Of a stretch of DNA of 64,000 bases, positions 18,149-27,795 are shown one piece after another; positions within the stretch are counted from its first letter, which is position 1; every line of letters begins with the position of its first letter. Source of the stretch: Terriglobia bacterium (GTDB lineage: Bacteria > Acidobacteriota > Terriglobia > Terriglobales > Acidobacteriaceae); assembly GCA_020072585.1 (NCBI GenBank), contig JAIQGL010000001.1, positions 186,001-250,000 on the forward strand, given 5' to 3'. Made by a program: the position numbers and the translations under genes. The notes below the pieces were generated by a model. That model was not told the origin of the DNA. It saw only the letters and a list, made by a program, of their open reading frames with translations, and did not search any database.

Positions 18149-19721
18149 CCGCCAATCCAGCCTGTATCAGGCGAACTATGCCGCGATGCAGTCCGCGGTG
18201 GAGCGCCTGCGGGCCGAGTTGAAACGCTCTACTGAGGGTGGCGGCGAAAAATACGTGAAACGCCACGTGGAACGGGGCAAGCTGCTGCCACGGGATCGCG
18301 TGGAGATGCTGCTGGATGAAGGCTCCTTCTTTCTGGAGATCGCACCACTGGCCGGATTCGGCCTGGAGAGTGAGTCTCCGGGCGCGGGCGTTGTTGGCGG
18401 CGTGGGGCTCGTCTGCGGACGTGAATGCCTGATTACGGCGAATGAGGCCACCGTAAAAGGCGGCGCAACGGGAGAAGCGGGACTATGGAAGAACGCCCGC
18501 CTTGCCGATATCGCGCGCGAAAATCATCTGCCCAGCATTCTGCTGGTGGAGTCGGCTGGCGCCGATCTTCCGCAGCAGAGCAAAATCTTTGTGGCCGGTG
18601 GGCGCGGCTTTCGCGAAATCACGCGTCGCTCCAAAGAACGCATTCCGACTATCTCCGTCGTGTTCGGCAGCTCCACCGCGGGCGGCGCTTACTTGCCGGG
18701 CATGTCTGACTACGTGGTGATGGTGAAGAAGCAGGCGCAGGTCTTCCTTGCCGGTCCGCCGCTGGTGAAGATGGCGACAGGCGAGGTCAGCGATGAAGAG
18801 TCTCTTGGCGGCGCGGAGATGCACTCGCGTATTTCCGGGCTCTCCGACTACCTGGCGGAAGACGAACTTGACGCGATCCGCATCGCGCGCGAGATCGTCA
18901 GCCACTTCAATCTACGGAAGCCTGACCTGCCGCAAATGTCCGCGGTCACCGAACCGGCTTATGATCCCGACGAACTGCTGGGCATTGCCTCCGCCGACGT
19001 GCGCGTGCCTTTCGAAATTCGTGACGTGATTTCCCGCATCGTCGACGGCAGCGAGTTCGCCGAGTTCAAGCCGGAGTACGGCCCTACGCTGGTTACCGGT
19101 TTCGCCCGCATCCACGGTTTCCCTGTGGGTATTCTAGGTAACAACGGAGTGTTGATGTCGGAGTCGTCAGGCAAGGGCGCGCAGTTCATCCAACTATGCA
19201 ACCAGCAGGACATCCCGCTGCTGTTTTTGCAGAACATCACCGGCTTTATGGTGGGCCGTAGCTATGAGGAAGATGGCATTATCCGCAACGGAGCCAAGCT
19301 GATCAATGCTGTTTCCAACTCTATGGTGCCGGCTATCACCATCATGGTAGGAGGGTCTTACGGAGCGGGCAATTATGCAATGTGCGGGCGCGCTTATGCT
19401 CCGCGCTTCTTGTTTACCTGGCCCAACCACCGCATTGCCGTGATGGGTGAGAAGCAGCTCTCCGGAGTCATGGACATCATTAAGCGCGAAGCCGCCGCCA
19501 AGACCGGCCAGCCAATCGACGAGGCCAGAATGGCCATGGGCCGGAAAATGCTGGAAGACCAGATTGCAAAAGAGTCCGATTGCTATTTTGCCACCGCGCG
19601 ACTGTGGGATGACGGAATCATTGATCCGCGCGACACGCGCACAGTGGTGGCAATCGCACTCTCCGCGGCTTACAACGCACCGGTGAAAGGCACGATGGAG
19701 TGGGGAGTGTTCAGGCATTGA
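18123..19721 (+). CDS. acyl-CoA carboxylase carboxyltransferase (beta) subunit, methylcrotonyl/geranyl-CoA carboxylase type
   Basis: About 532 residues from a GTG at 18123, whose N-terminus [22 protein letters not shown] matches the usual start of the family; an ATG at 18093 would add ten residues. It carries the two crotonase-like carboxyltransferase domains: [27 protein letters not shown], then [11 protein letters not shown] and [14 protein letters not shown] in the first, and [13 protein letters not shown] and [25 protein letters not shown] in the second. The enzyme transfers CO2 from carboxybiotin to an unsaturated acyl-CoA. FMVG and the neighbouring acyl-CoA dehydrogenase and AtuA genes favour methylcrotonyl- or geranyl-CoA over propionyl-CoA. 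First structural gene of the operon. Confidence 0.88.
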   Translation: MKPLRSVVDRQSSLYQANYAAMQSAVERLRAELKRSTEGGGEKYVKRHVERGKLLPRDRVEMLLDEGSFFLEIAPLAGFGLESESPGAGVVGGVGLVCGRECLITANEATVKGGATGEAGLWKNARLADIARENHLPSILLVESAGADLPQQSKIFVAGGRGFREITRRSKERIPTISVVFGSSTAGGAYLPGMSDYVVMVKKQAQVFLAGPPLVKMATGEVSDEESLGGAEMHSRISGLSDYLAEDELDAIRIAREIVSHFNLRKPDLPQMSAVTEPAYDPDELLGIASADVRVPFEIRDVISRIVDGSEFAEFKPEYGPTLVTGFARIHGFPVGILGNNGVLMSESSGKGAQFIQLCNQQDIPLLFLQNITGFMVGRSYEEDGIIRNGAKLINAVSNSMVPAITIMVGGSYGAGNYAMCGRAYAPRFLFTWPNHRIAVMGEKQLSGVMDIIKREAAAKTGQPIDEARMAMGRKMLEDQIAKESDCYFATARLWDDGIIDPRDTRTVVAIALSAAYNAPVKGTMEWGVFRH

Positions 19722-19737
19722 TCGGTGCTCTTTCTGT

Positions 19738-19767
19738 AATCCCGAGCGAAGCGAGGGAACCCTATAG
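19738..19767 (+). repeat. AATCCCGAGCG...CCCTATAG intergenic repeat, copy 1
   Basis: AATCCCGAGCGAAGCGAGGG followed by AACCCTATAG lies between the two carboxylase subunit genes. The same unit occurs as an inverted pair at 22927-23022. Confidence 0.75.
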
Positions 19768-19813
19768 TTGGATTGCTGCAGGTTCGATAAGTTTGAGGTT
19801 CGCTTAAAAAAGC

Positions 19814-21742
19814 ATGAAGCACTTTCGCAAAATACTGGTCGCCAACCGTGGCGAAATCGCCGTGCGCATCATGCGGACCTGTCGAACCATGGGCATTGAG
19901 ACTGTGGCGGTGTATTCGGACTTTGATCGCGACGCATTGCACGTCCGCATGGCAGACCAGGCTGTTCTGATCGGCCCCGCGCCTGCGCGTGATTCATACC
20001 TCAACATTGAGAAGATTGTCTCTGCCGCGCGTCTCACCGGCGCTGATGCGATCCATCCCGGCTACGGATTCCTCTCTGAAAATGCCGGCTTCGCGTCCGC
20101 GTGTGAAGAGGCGGGCATAGTTTTCATTGGTCCGCGGGCGGAGGTGATCCGTGCGCTGGGGTCGAAAAATGAGGCGCGCAAGCTGGCGCAAGAAGCTGGT
20201 GTGCCCATTGTTCCTACTCCAGCGGAACATGAGTTTCCCAAACTGATCAAAGCTTCTGCTGGCGGAGGTGGCCGAGGCATGCGCATTGTCCGCAGCGCCG
20301 CTGAATTCCAGGAATCGTTCGCTGCCGCCCAGGGAGAAGCTGAACGCGCTTTTGGAGACGGAACCCTGCTGGTGGAAAGATACATTGAGGGCGCGCGCCA
20401 CGTTGAGGTCCAGATCTTCGGCGATCACCACGGCAATGTGATGCACCTGTTCGAACGCGACTGCTCCCTCCAGCGCCGCCACCAGAAGATCATTGAAGAG
20501 AGCCCTTCACCCGCGGTTACTCCCGAGATCCGCCGCCGCATGACGGACGCTGCCGTGTCACTTGCGCAGAAGATCGGCTATACGAATGCTGGAACGGTGG
20601 AATTCCTGCTGGCGCCTTCCGGCGATTTCTATTTCATTGAGGTTAATACGCGCATTCAGGTGGAGCATCCAGTCACCGAAATGGTCACCGGCCTGGACCT
20701 AGTTCGTCTCCAGATTGAGGTTGCGCAAGGCGCCACGTTGCCCGCCGCGCAGCCGGAGCAAATGGGCCACGCGATTGAAGCTCGTTTATACGCCGAAGAC
20801 CCTGCGAACGAATTTCTGCCTTCCACCGGTGTGTTGCATGTGTGGCAGTTGCCAGAGGCTTCAACAGCTCTGCGGGTAGACACCGGTGTAGAAGAGGGAA
20901 TCGAGATCGGCGTTTATTATGATCCGCTGCTGGCCAAGATCATTGCGCATGCCGGCGACCGTGAATCTGCAATCAGAAAGCTGACCCACGCTTTGCGGAG
21001 CCTGGCGGCGCAAGGCGTGCAGACGAACCGCGAGTTCCTGATCGCCCTGCTGGAGAATGAAGAATTTCTGGCTGGGCGCGCGCATACTGGCTTCCAACTG
21101 CCGGCTTCCGTGCCCGTGGATGAAGCCTTGGATCGCGTTTTCTGCGCCGTGGCACGCATATATATCGAACGCTCAGAGCAATCCCGCCGGTCTATTCTGC
21201 CTTCCATACCGCCGCGCTTTCGCAACAACCCAACGGCTGCGCCGGCCATGAAATTTGCTATCGGCAGCCGGGATCATGCGATCAACCCGTCTAACTCTGT
21301 GCTCGAAGTTCTTACTTCCAGCAATGACCACGTTGATGCGCTGGTCTTTCATTCACAGGGCAGGGGCGTGCGTTATCGCTTTCACATTTGTCAGCATGGA
21401 ACCGACTATTACGTGCGCTCAAGCCTGGGCCAGAGACATATCCAGCGCCTGCCGCGCTTTCCGGAAAGGACCGCTGCGGGCCAGCACCAGAGCGCAAACT
21501 CGCCCATGCCGGGGCAGGTACTGCGGATTCTGGTGGCAGAAGGCCAGAGCGTTGAGCCGGGCGACGCTTTAGTTGTGCTGGAAGCCATGAAAATGGAGCA
21601 AACTATAAAGGCCACAATCCAGGGCGTGGTCCGCGCGGTGCTGGTCAAGGCCGCGGAAGTGGTTGCGCCGGGCCAGATGCTGGTGGAGATTGAATCGGTG
21701 GAGGACGCCAATGAGCACGCAAACAGTTCAGCAAAGCACTGA
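19814..21742 (+). CDS. biotin carboxylase / biotin carboxyl carrier (alpha) subunit of acyl-CoA carboxylase
   Basis: 642 residues. Biotin carboxylase N-domain ([20 protein letters not shown]), ATP-grasp domain ([36 protein letters not shown]) and C-domain ([16 protein letters not shown]) occupy residues 1-450. A less conserved bridging region follows, and a biotinyl domain at the C-terminus has EAMKM near residue 592, whose Lys carries biotin. The length and layout match MccA, PccA or GcaA-type alpha chains. It carboxylates biotin using ATP and bicarbonate and feeds the beta subunit encoded just upstream. The stop overlaps the next gene by 32 bp, which suggests translational coupling. Confidence 0.93.
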   Translation: MKHFRKILVANRGEIAVRIMRTCRTMGIETVAVYSDFDRDALHVRMADQAVLIGPAPARDSYLNIEKIVSAARLTGADAIHPGYGFLSENAGFASACEEAGIVFIGPRAEVIRALGSKNEARKLAQEAGVPIVPTPAEHEFPKLIKASAGGGGRGMRIVRSAAEFQESFAAAQGEAERAFGDGTLLVERYIEGARHVEVQIFGDHHGNVMHLFERDCSLQRRHQKIIEESPSPAVTPEIRRRMTDAAVSLAQKIGYTNAGTVEFLLAPSGDFYFIEVNTRIQVEHPVTEMVTGLDLVRLQIEVAQGATLPAAQPEQMGHAIEARLYAEDPANEFLPSTGVLHVWQLPEASTALRVDTGVEEGIEIGVYYDPLLAKIIAHAGDRESAIRKLTHALRSLAAQGVQTNREFLIALLENEEFLAGRAHTGFQLPASVPVDEALDRVFCAVARIYIERSEQSRRSILPSIPPRFRNNPTAAPAMKFAIGSRDHAINPSNSVLEVLTSSNDHVDALVFHSQGRGVRYRFHICQHGTDYYVRSSLGQRHIQRLPRFPERTAAGQHQSANSPMPGQVLRILVAEGQSVEPGDALVVLEAMKMEQTIKATIQGVVRAVLVKAAEVVAPGQMLVEIESVEDANEHANSSAKH

Positions 21743-22880
21743 ATACCCCTACTTTACGGAAGAGCATGATCTCATCCGGCAGACTGTCTCGCGTTTCTGC
21801 AGAGAAGAAATCGCTCCGTATGCGGCGGAGTGGGACGATGAGGGGATCTTTCCCCGCGAACTGTTTCAGAAAGCGGGGGCGCTGGGTATGTTCGGCATCC
21901 GGATTGACCCCAAGTGGGGCGGTAGCGGACAGGATTGGTGGGCCACCGCGGCGTACGTTGAAGCCATGGCGCACTCTGACAGCGGCAGCATCAACATGGC
22001 TTTTCTGGTGCAATCCGATATGGCGCTGCCGGTAATACAAGAGCTGGGCACTGCGGAGCAGAAAGACGAGTTTATTCCGCGGGCCGTGACGGGTGAGTGG
22101 ATTGGCGCTCTTGGCATCAGCGAACCGGGCGGAGGCTCAGACGTGGCCGCCATCAAGACGCGCGCGCGTCTTGCCGGCAATGATCTGTTGATCTCAGGGC
22201 AGAAGCTTTGGATCACCAACGGTACCCGCGCCGACTATATTGTTCTTGCCGTGCGTACCGGTGGTGAAGGGCACAAAGGAATTTCGCTGGTCCTCTTTCC
22301 CACAAAGACGAAGGGCTTTTCCGTGGGCAAGAAGCTGAAGAAGATCGGTAACCTGGCGTCAGACACGGCAGAGCTGTTCTTTGATGAGTGCAGGGTCCCC
22401 GCGCGGTACATTCTTGGCGAGAAAGATCGCGGCTTCTACTACATCATGGAGAATTTTCAAGGTGAGCGGCTGGTGGCGTCTCTGGGCGCGCTTGCCGCCA
22501 TGGACAAGGCACTGCGTTGGGCCATCGAGTACGGGCATGACCGCAACGCCTTTGGCCAGCCGGTGGGCAAGTTTCAGGTATGGCGGCATCGTTTTGCCGA
22601 GCACCTGACGGCTGTGGAAGCAGGCCGCTGGCTCACGTACCGCGCGCTGGACCTGGTGAACCATGGGAAGCGCGCCGTGCGGGAGATTACCATGGCCAAG
22701 CTTTACACCACGGAGCTGTCGCAGAAAATCTCTTATGATTGCATGCAGATTTTCGGCGGGTTTGCCTATACCACGGAATACCCCATCGGGCGCATGTGGC
22801 GCGATCTGCGCTTAAATACGATTGGCGCAGGCGCTTCAGAGATCATGAAAGAGATCATCGCCAAAGAAGAGAAGCTGTAA
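21711..22880 (+). CDS. acyl-CoA dehydrogenase (isovaleryl/citronellyl-CoA type)
   Basis: 389 residues from the ATG at 21711, preceded by GGTGGAGGA; an upstream in-frame start at 21663 lies within the biotinyl domain gene. [12 protein letters not shown] and [13 protein letters not shown] are FAD/substrate motifs. The C-terminus has [33 protein letters not shown]. The usual catalytic Glu of medium-chain enzymes (YEGT) is replaced by GAGA. Instead NFQGERL places E252 in helix G, as in isovaleryl-CoA and long-chain dehydrogenases, so a branched substrate is plausible. It introduces the alpha-beta double bond that the carboxylase then needs. Confidence 0.9.
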   Translation: MSTQTVQQSTEYPYFTEEHDLIRQTVSRFCREEIAPYAAEWDDEGIFPRELFQKAGALGMFGIRIDPKWGGSGQDWWATAAYVEAMAHSDSGSINMAFLVQSDMALPVIQELGTAEQKDEFIPRAVTGEWIGALGISEPGGGSDVAAIKTRARLAGNDLLISGQKLWITNGTRADYIVLAVRTGGEGHKGISLVLFPTKTKGFSVGKKLKKIGNLASDTAELFFDECRVPARYILGEKDRGFYYIMENFQGERLVASLGALAAMDKALRWAIEYGHDRNAFGQPVGKFQVWRHRFAEHLTAVEAGRWLTYRALDLVNHGKRAVREITMAKLYTTELSQKISYDCMQIFGGFAYTTEYPIGRMWRDLRLNTIGAGASEIMKEIIAKEEKL

Positions 22881-22926
22881 GAACTAGTATTTGGTAATTG
22901 GTATTTAGTATTTGGCAAGTTTCCGA

Positions 22927-23022
22927 AATCCCGAGCGCAGTGAGGGATCGCTACACGCAAGAGAACGCGGTGGATTACCCGATAGATCAGTTAAGCCTAT
23001 AGGGATCCCTCGCTGCGGGATT
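22927..23022. repeat. AATCCCGAGCG repeats, inverted pair (copies 2 and 3)
   Basis: Copy 2 (22927-22949, AATCCCGAGCGCAGTGAGGG then ATC) and copy 3 on the opposite strand (22997-23022, complement AATCCCGCAGCGAGGGATCC then CTATAG) face each other across 47 bp and could pair as a long hairpin. The pair sits between the dehydrogenase and ligase genes and ends 14 bp before the ligase ATG. Confidence 0.75.
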
Positions 23023-23036
23023 TTAGAAAAAATACA

Positions 23037-24575
23037 ATGACTGACCTTGAGTTCAACCTGATTCACCGCTTCAATGTTGGTGATGCGTTGCGCCGCAGCG
23101 CAGCCCGCTTTCCGCGGCAACGCGCCATCTATTTCCTTGGGCGCGAACTGACATACGCTGAGTTGGACGCACTGGCCAATCGCATGGCACGCAAACTCAT
23201 GGCCAGCGGCGTGGGCCGTGGCGACTCCGTTGCTATCTTTGGCGCCAACTCACCGGAGTATGTGGCGGCATTCTTTGGCTGCGCGCGCATTGGAGCGGCA
23301 CTGGTCCCCATTAATTTCATGTTTACCGCGGAGGACGTGGCCTACGTCCTGGAGAAGACCCGCGTGAAGGCCCTGCTGGTGGAACCGGCATTCCAGGCCA
23401 AAGTGAGTTCGCCTCCGGCCACATGCTTTGTGCTCGATGATAAGTTTCGCGATTCTTTGAATGAATACGATGGCTCCGCGGTGGAGCAGTTCGTCGAGAG
23501 CGAATCGACACACCTGATCATCTTTACCAGCGGCACCACGGCAAAGCCGAAGGGCGTGGTGCTAACGCATTTGAATTTTTACGCCTACCTGCTCGCCAGC
23601 TACGCCGACTACGGGCGTGACCGCACGATCAAGTTCCTGCTTGCGTTGCCCATGTTTCACGTGGCGGGGCTGGTGATGACGTTTGGCTGCTTTGCTTCGG
23701 GCTGTGAAAGCGTGATTCTCCCGCTGCCCAAACCAGACCAGATCATTCATGCCATTGCCGTGCAGAGAGTGAGCTGTATTTCTCTTCCGGCAACAGTATG
23801 GGTTGGGCTGATCAGCATGCCGCTGATTGAAGCGGTGGACCTCTCCAGCCTGCGGCGGCTGTTTGTATTTCAATACCTGCCGACGCCGGTTTTTCAACGC
23901 TGGCGGCGCATTGCGCCAAACGCGGAATGGATCAACTGCTGGGGACAGACGGAAACCACGGCGCTTGGGTCCACCACTCCTCCGGCCGAACTGGGACGCA
24001 TGCTGGCTGCTCCCGACCCAATCGGAGTGCAACATATTCCGCTGGAGCTGCGCATCGTGGATGAAGAGATGAATGACGTGGAGCCGGGCAAGCCGGGAGA
24101 AATCGTCCTTCGCGGGCCGTGCGTCTCTCCGGGCTATTTTGAGGATCCGGAGGCGAATGGAGCGCTTTTTCGCGGCGGATGGCACCATACCGGCGACGTA
24201 GCACGCGTGGACGAGCACGGCTGGCTTTATTTTCTTGATCGCAAAAAAGACATGATCAAGAGTGGCGGAGAAAATGTGTCCAGCCAGGAAGTGGAGGAAG
24301 CGATTGCGCAGCACCCGGGCGTGGCGGAAGTAGCGGTGGTTGGGTTGCACGATCCATACTGGATAGAGAAAGTTGTCGCTTGCGTAGTTCTCATGCCCGG
24401 TAAGCAGGTGAACGAAGAAGATCTGATGGCGCACGCGCGGTCGCGGCTGGCCAGCTTCAAAGTCCCTAAGCAGATCCACATCATGAGCGAGTTCCCCAAG
24501 AACCCAACGGGAAAAGTGCTGAAGCGTGTGCTGCGCCAGCAGCTTGACGGCGAGCCCGCCGGGACGGGTCAATGA
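23037..24575 (+). CDS. acyl-CoA synthetase (AMP-forming ligase)
   Basis: 512 residues of the ANL superfamily. [19 protein letters not shown] near 157-175 is the P-loop-like A3 motif; [10 protein letters not shown] is A5; [33 protein letters not shown] (from about 382) covers A7 and A8; the catalytic Lys of motif A10 is in NPTGKVLKR near 493. It activates a carboxylic acid to acyl-CoA through an acyl-adenylate. In this operon the likely substrate is a branched or terpenoid acid, but the pocket cannot be read. The stop codon overlaps the AtuA start by 4 bp (ATGA). Confidence 0.9.
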   Translation: MTDLEFNLIHRFNVGDALRRSAARFPRQRAIYFLGRELTYAELDALANRMARKLMASGVGRGDSVAIFGANSPEYVAAFFGCARIGAALVPINFMFTAEDVAYVLEKTRVKALLVEPAFQAKVSSPPATCFVLDDKFRDSLNEYDGSAVEQFVESESTHLIIFTSGTTAKPKGVVLTHLNFYAYLLASYADYGRDRTIKFLLALPMFHVAGLVMTFGCFASGCESVILPLPKPDQIIHAIAVQRVSCISLPATVWVGLISMPLIEAVDLSSLRRLFVFQYLPTPVFQRWRRIAPNAEWINCWGQTETTALGSTTPPAELGRMLAAPDPIGVQHIPLELRIVDEEMNDVEPGKPGEIVLRGPCVSPGYFEDPEANGALFRGGWHHTGDVARVDEHGWLYFLDRKKDMIKSGGENVSSQEVEEAIAQHPGVAEVAVVGLHDPYWIEKVVACVVLMPGKQVNEEDLMAHARSRLASFKVPKQIHIMSEFPKNPTGKVLKRVLRQQLDGEPAGTGQ

Positions 24576-25975
24576 GCCCACACCCCAGTCTGGCAAAAGC
24601 AGCCGGCCGGGGCACCCCGGTTCGCATCGCAAACGGATCAGCCTTCTGGGGCGATTCACAAGAAGCTCCTTTGGAATTGCTGCGCGGTGGCCTGCTTGAC
24701 TATCTCACGCTGGACTACCTGGCTGAGATCACGATGTCGATTTTGCAGAAGCTGAAGGCGCGCGATCCTCGCGCCGGATACGCGCACGATTTTCTCGGCG
24801 TGATCAAACGCGGGGCGCGCGACATTGTGGAGCGCGGCGTGAAAGTTGTTACCAACGCGGGTGGCATGAACCCGGTTGGCTGCTGTGATGCCGTGGCCGC
24901 AGTGCTGCAAGCGGCAGGCTACGGCGGAAGAATGAAGATCGGCGTGGTCACCGGTGACGACATCATGCCGCAGCTTGATGCAATGCTGGAACGCGGCCTT
25001 TCCTTCACCAACATAGATACCGGAGAGCTGCTCAGCACGATACGTCCGCGCGTGCAGAGCGCTAACGTGTATTTTGGCGCATTCCCCATTGCCGAGGCGC
25101 TCAGCGGCGGCGCAGACATCGTGATTACCGGCCGCTGCAATGATGCCGCGCTGGCTCTTGGTCCCATGGTGCACGAGTTTGGCTGGATGGCCGATGACTG
25201 GGACCGCATTTCCGCCGGAACGATTGCGGGGCACGTGATCGAATGTGGCGCGCAATGCACCGGCGGCAACTGCCAGGCGGACTGGGAATCGATTCCTGAC
25301 TTCGCCCGTATCGGTTACCCGATCATCGAAGCGGAGAGCGACGGCTCGTTCGTGATCACCAAACACACAGGCACCGGCGGACGCGTCGACGTGCCCGGCG
25401 TGACGGAACAGTTGCTCTATGAGATTGGCGATCCGAAGAATTACATCACGCCGGACGGCATCGCGGACTTCACCACGATCCAGCTCAAGCAGCAGGGCCT
25501 TGATCGAGTCCACTTCTCCGGTATCAAGGGGCGTGCTGCAACGGACTCTTACAAAGTCTCTATCAGTTACTCCGCTGGGTTTAAAGCCGTGGGCACGCTG
25601 GCGTATTCCTGGCCGGACGCGTACAAGAAGGCCCGTGCGGCAGACAAGATATTGCGCCAGCGCCTGGATCGCCTGGGGCTGAAGCTGGATGCCATTCACT
25701 CAGAGTTTGTGGGCGTGAATGCGTGTCACGGAGAGATGTCCGGGGAGCCCGCAAATGATATCGCTGAAGTCGTGTTGCGCATTGGCGCACGCAGTATGGA
25801 GAAGGCGCCGGTGGAACGTTTTCTGAAAGAAATTGTTCCCATCGCGCTGAACGGTCCGCCTTCTGTCACAGGCCTGAACGCGGGCCGCAGTAAAGTGGAT
25901 GAGATCATTGCTTACTGGCCCGCGCTGATTCCCAAAACCGCGGTTACGGCGCAAGTGGAAGTGGTGAGCGTATAG
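24572..25975 (+). CDS. atuA: acyclic terpene utilization AtuA family protein (DUF1446)
   Basis: 467 residues. Family motifs include [76 protein letters not shown] and [13 protein letters not shown]. AtuA is required for growth on citronellol/geraniol in Pseudomonas, but its reaction is not settled. The C-terminal ferredoxin-like AtuA domain found in longer homologues is absent here and is encoded separately at 26541-26855, after a DinB gene. The start overlaps the ligase stop (ATGA), indicating coupling. The neighbouring carboxylase, dehydrogenase and hydratase are the expected Atu/Liu partners. Confidence 0.88.
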   Translation: MSPHPSLAKAAGRGTPVRIANGSAFWGDSQEAPLELLRGGLLDYLTLDYLAEITMSILQKLKARDPRAGYAHDFLGVIKRGARDIVERGVKVVTNAGGMNPVGCCDAVAAVLQAAGYGGRMKIGVVTGDDIMPQLDAMLERGLSFTNIDTGELLSTIRPRVQSANVYFGAFPIAEALSGGADIVITGRCNDAALALGPMVHEFGWMADDWDRISAGTIAGHVIECGAQCTGGNCQADWESIPDFARIGYPIIEAESDGSFVITKHTGTGGRVDVPGVTEQLLYEIGDPKNYITPDGIADFTTIQLKQQGLDRVHFSGIKGRAATDSYKVSISYSAGFKAVGTLAYSWPDAYKKARAADKILRQRLDRLGLKLDAIHSEFVGVNACHGEMSGEPANDIAEVVLRIGARSMEKAPVERFLKEIVPIALNGPPSVTGLNAGRSKVDEIIAYWPALIPKTAVTAQVEVVSV

Positions 25976-26010
25976 CTCAAAATAGAATTAATTTTTGAAG
26001 GGTGAAACCG

Positions 26011-26544
26011 ATGAAGACTTTATTTCGAGCAAAGAGCTTGTTGCTTCTATGCTTTCTGAGCGCATCAACGTTGTTCGCGCAAAAAGCGCCTGAAGGCATA
26101 TGGCAGGGTTATGACGGAGAGTGGAAGCATGTCTCCAGCCAGTTGATCGCGCTGGCGGAGGCCACCCCGGCAGAGAAGTTTGCCTGGCGTCCTGCACCGG
26201 GAGTCCGCTCCACGAGCGAGGTGTATATGCACATTGCTGTTGGCAATTTCTACCTGCTCAGCATTACCGGGCCCAAAATGCCAGCGGAAGTGAATCTGGA
26301 GATGGAAAAGAAAGTGACTTCCAAAGCCGAGGTCATCAGCTGGCTGAAGCGATCGCTGGAGGCGGTGAGGGCCGCGCACGCTTCAGTGACGCCCGCGGAT
26401 TTGCAGCGCAAAGTGCATATCGCCGACCGGGACGCGACTGTCGACGGAATGTATCTGCGCATTATTGTTCATGCCAACGAGCACATGGGCCAGCTCATCG
26501 CCTACGCACGCATGAGCGGCGTGGTGCCGCCGTGGTCGCAATGA
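26011..26544 (+). CDS. exported DinB-superfamily protein
   Basis: About 177 residues from the ATG at 26011, with GAAGGG upstream (a GTG at 26002 is also possible). A signal peptide (SLLLLCFLSASTLFAQ) precedes a DinB four-helix bundle: LIALAEATPAEKFAWRPAPGVRSTSEVYMHIAVGNFYLL ... YLRIIVHANEHMGQLIAYARMSG. The His residues in HIAVGN and HANEH are the metal ligands of the family. Exported DinB-like proteins are thiol-transferase or hydrolase candidates; the function is unknown here. It is unusual that this gene interrupts the two AtuA-domain genes. Its stop overlaps the next start (ATGA). Confidence 0.82.
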   Translation: MKTLFRAKSLLLLCFLSASTLFAQKAPEGIWQGYDGEWKHVSSQLIALAEATPAEKFAWRPAPGVRSTSEVYMHIAVGNFYLLSITGPKMPAEVNLEMEKKVTSKAEVISWLKRSLEAVRAAHASVTPADLQRKVHIADRDATVDGMYLRIIVHANEHMGQLIAYARMSGVVPPWSQ

Positions 26545-26855
26545 AAATCCAGCTGCGACAAATCGCGCATGCCCGATCGGGCGACAAAGGCGATGACGTC
26601 AATATCGGCCTCATTGCGCTGACGCCGCAGGACTACGCGGTCCTGGTGCGAGAAGTCACGGCCAGCCGCGTGAAAAAACATTTTGCGGAAATCTGCCGCG
26701 GCGAGGTCGAGCGCTATGAGCTGCCCAACCTGTATGCGCTCAACTTCGTGCTGCATCACGCTCTGGATGGCGGCGGGCTGGTATCGCTGCGCATGGACAA
26801 CCAGGGCAAGACTTACAGTGCAGCGCTGCTGCGGATGGAGATCAATGTACCGTAA
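26541..26855 (+). CDS. AtuA-like C-terminal (ferredoxin-fold) domain protein
   Basis: 104 residues: MKIQLRQIAHARSGDKGDD...NIGLIALTPQDY ... YELPNLYALNFVLHHALDGGG...DNQGKTYSAALLRMEI. The HARSGDKGD..NIG and FVLHHALDGG motifs are those of the domain normally fused to the C-terminus of DUF1446/AtuA proteins. Here it is a separate gene, overlapping DinB by 4 bp and the hydratase by 11 bp. It likely associates with the AtuA product at 24572-25975. A much longer open frame beginning at 26121 runs antiparallel to the DinB frame logic and is not used. Confidence 0.8.
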   Translation: MKIQLRQIAHARSGDKGDDVNIGLIALTPQDYAVLVREVTASRVKKHFAEICRGEVERYELPNLYALNFVLHHALDGGGLVSLRMDNQGKTYSAALLRMEINVP

Positions 26856-27609
26856 GATCCTTTACGAGCTGCGGGACGGAATCGCGCGGATCACGCTGAA
26901 CCGTCCTGATAAGCGCAACGCGCTCGATGGCGAGATGGTCGCCGAGTTGAAGTCGGCATGCAGTTCCTCCGCGGCTGACGCGGCATGCCGCGTGGTATTG
27001 CTCAGCGGAGCGGGAACGGATTTTTGTTCCGGGGCCGACCTGGCGAACCTGGAAAAAACCGCGCAGGCCAGCGTGCTGGACAACCTGGCTGATGCGCGCG
27101 CTACCGCCGATCTTTTCCTGATGATGCGCAACCATCCGCGGCCCATTGTGGCGGCCGTACAGGGGAGAGCGCTGGCCGGCGGCTGCGGCATCGCCACCGC
27201 ATGTGACATTATTCTGGCCGCGCAGTCGGCCCAGTTCGGCTACCCCGAGGTGAACATCGGCTTTGTGCCGGCCATGGTCATGGCCATTTTGCGCCGCGCG
27301 GTCTCGGAGCGGGCCGCATTCGAACTGGTGGTCGCGGGCGAGCCGGTGTCGTCCACCCGGGCCTGCGATCTGGGGCTGGTGCATCGAGTGTTTGCCGATG
27401 AACAGTTTTCTTCAGAAGTGGAAACCTATGTGGCGAAACTGGCGGCGAAGTCTGCTTCCGCGGTGATGCTCTCAAAACGGCTTTTGTACAACATGGATTC
27501 GATGTCGTTCGAAGCCGCGCTGCAAGCAGGAGTGGAGATCAACGCGATTGCGCGGCAGACGGAGGATTGCCGCAAGGGTGTGGATAGGTTCCTGAAGAAG
27601 AAACCGTAA
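26845..27609 (+). CDS. enoyl-CoA hydratase/isomerase family protein
   Basis: 254 residues starting MYRKILYELRDGIARITLNRPDKRNALDGEMVAEL. The crotonase oxyanion-hole segments are visible: DFCSGADLANL and VAAVQGRALAGGCGIATACDI, and GYPEVNIGFVPAMV carries the acidic position of the active site. As the last gene of the operon it would hydrate the 3-methylglutaconyl-CoA-like (or isohexenylglutaconyl-CoA-like) product of the carboxylase. Which substrate is used cannot be told. The start lies inside the preceding AtuA-like gene, so translation is probably coupled. A repeat-rich 186-bp gap follows before the convergent SDR gene. Confidence 0.88.
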   Translation: MYRKILYELRDGIARITLNRPDKRNALDGEMVAELKSACSSSAADAACRVVLLSGAGTDFCSGADLANLEKTAQASVLDNLADARATADLFLMMRNHPRPIVAAVQGRALAGGCGIATACDIILAAQSAQFGYPEVNIGFVPAMVMAILRRAVSERAAFELVVAGEPVSSTRACDLGLVHRVFADEQFSSEVETYVAKLAAKSASAVMLSKRLLYNMDSMSFEAALQAGVEINAIARQTEDCRKGVDRFLKKKP

Positions 27610-27660
27610 CCCCTACCACGGAGGCACGGAGACACGGAGAAAATCGGGACATCTCCGGAA

Positions 27661-27755
27661 ATGCCAAAATCGCCGAAATTGCCAAAGATTGCCAAAATTG
27701 AAAACCGAGCTTGCAAGACCATTTTCAATTTCGGCGATTTTTGGCACTTTTGGCA
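27661..27755. repeat. GCCAAAATCGCCGAAATTG inverted repeat between convergent operons
   Basis: The left arm (27661-27704) carries GCCAAAATCGCCGAAATTGC with further GCCAAA units. The right arm (27721-27755) is its inverted counterpart (CAATTTCGGCGATTTTTGGC). The arms can form a long imperfect hairpin between the convergent hydratase and SDR genes, possibly working as a terminator. Related units occur at 32920-32970 and 48104-48175. Confidence 0.75.
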
Positions 27756-27795
27756 TTAGTGGCAATAATCTGATGCCTCGATCTCCGAGCTCCCA

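Noticed and set aside
21711-22880. Acyl-CoA dehydrogenase judged inactive because YEGT is replaced by GAGA
   Set aside because: E252 in helix G (NFQGERL) matches the alternative catalytic Glu of isovaleryl-CoA and long-chain enzymes.
23562-24659. 365-codon open frame antisense to the acyl-CoA ligase
   Set aside because: It is opposite a complete ANL-family gene with all motifs; its sequence is Arg/His-rich and without domain character.
24656-25699. 347-codon open frame antisense to atuA
   Set aside because: It mirrors a GC-rich, strongly conserved gene; the protein has no recognisable domain and no ribosome-binding site. Such mirror frames are expected at this base composition.
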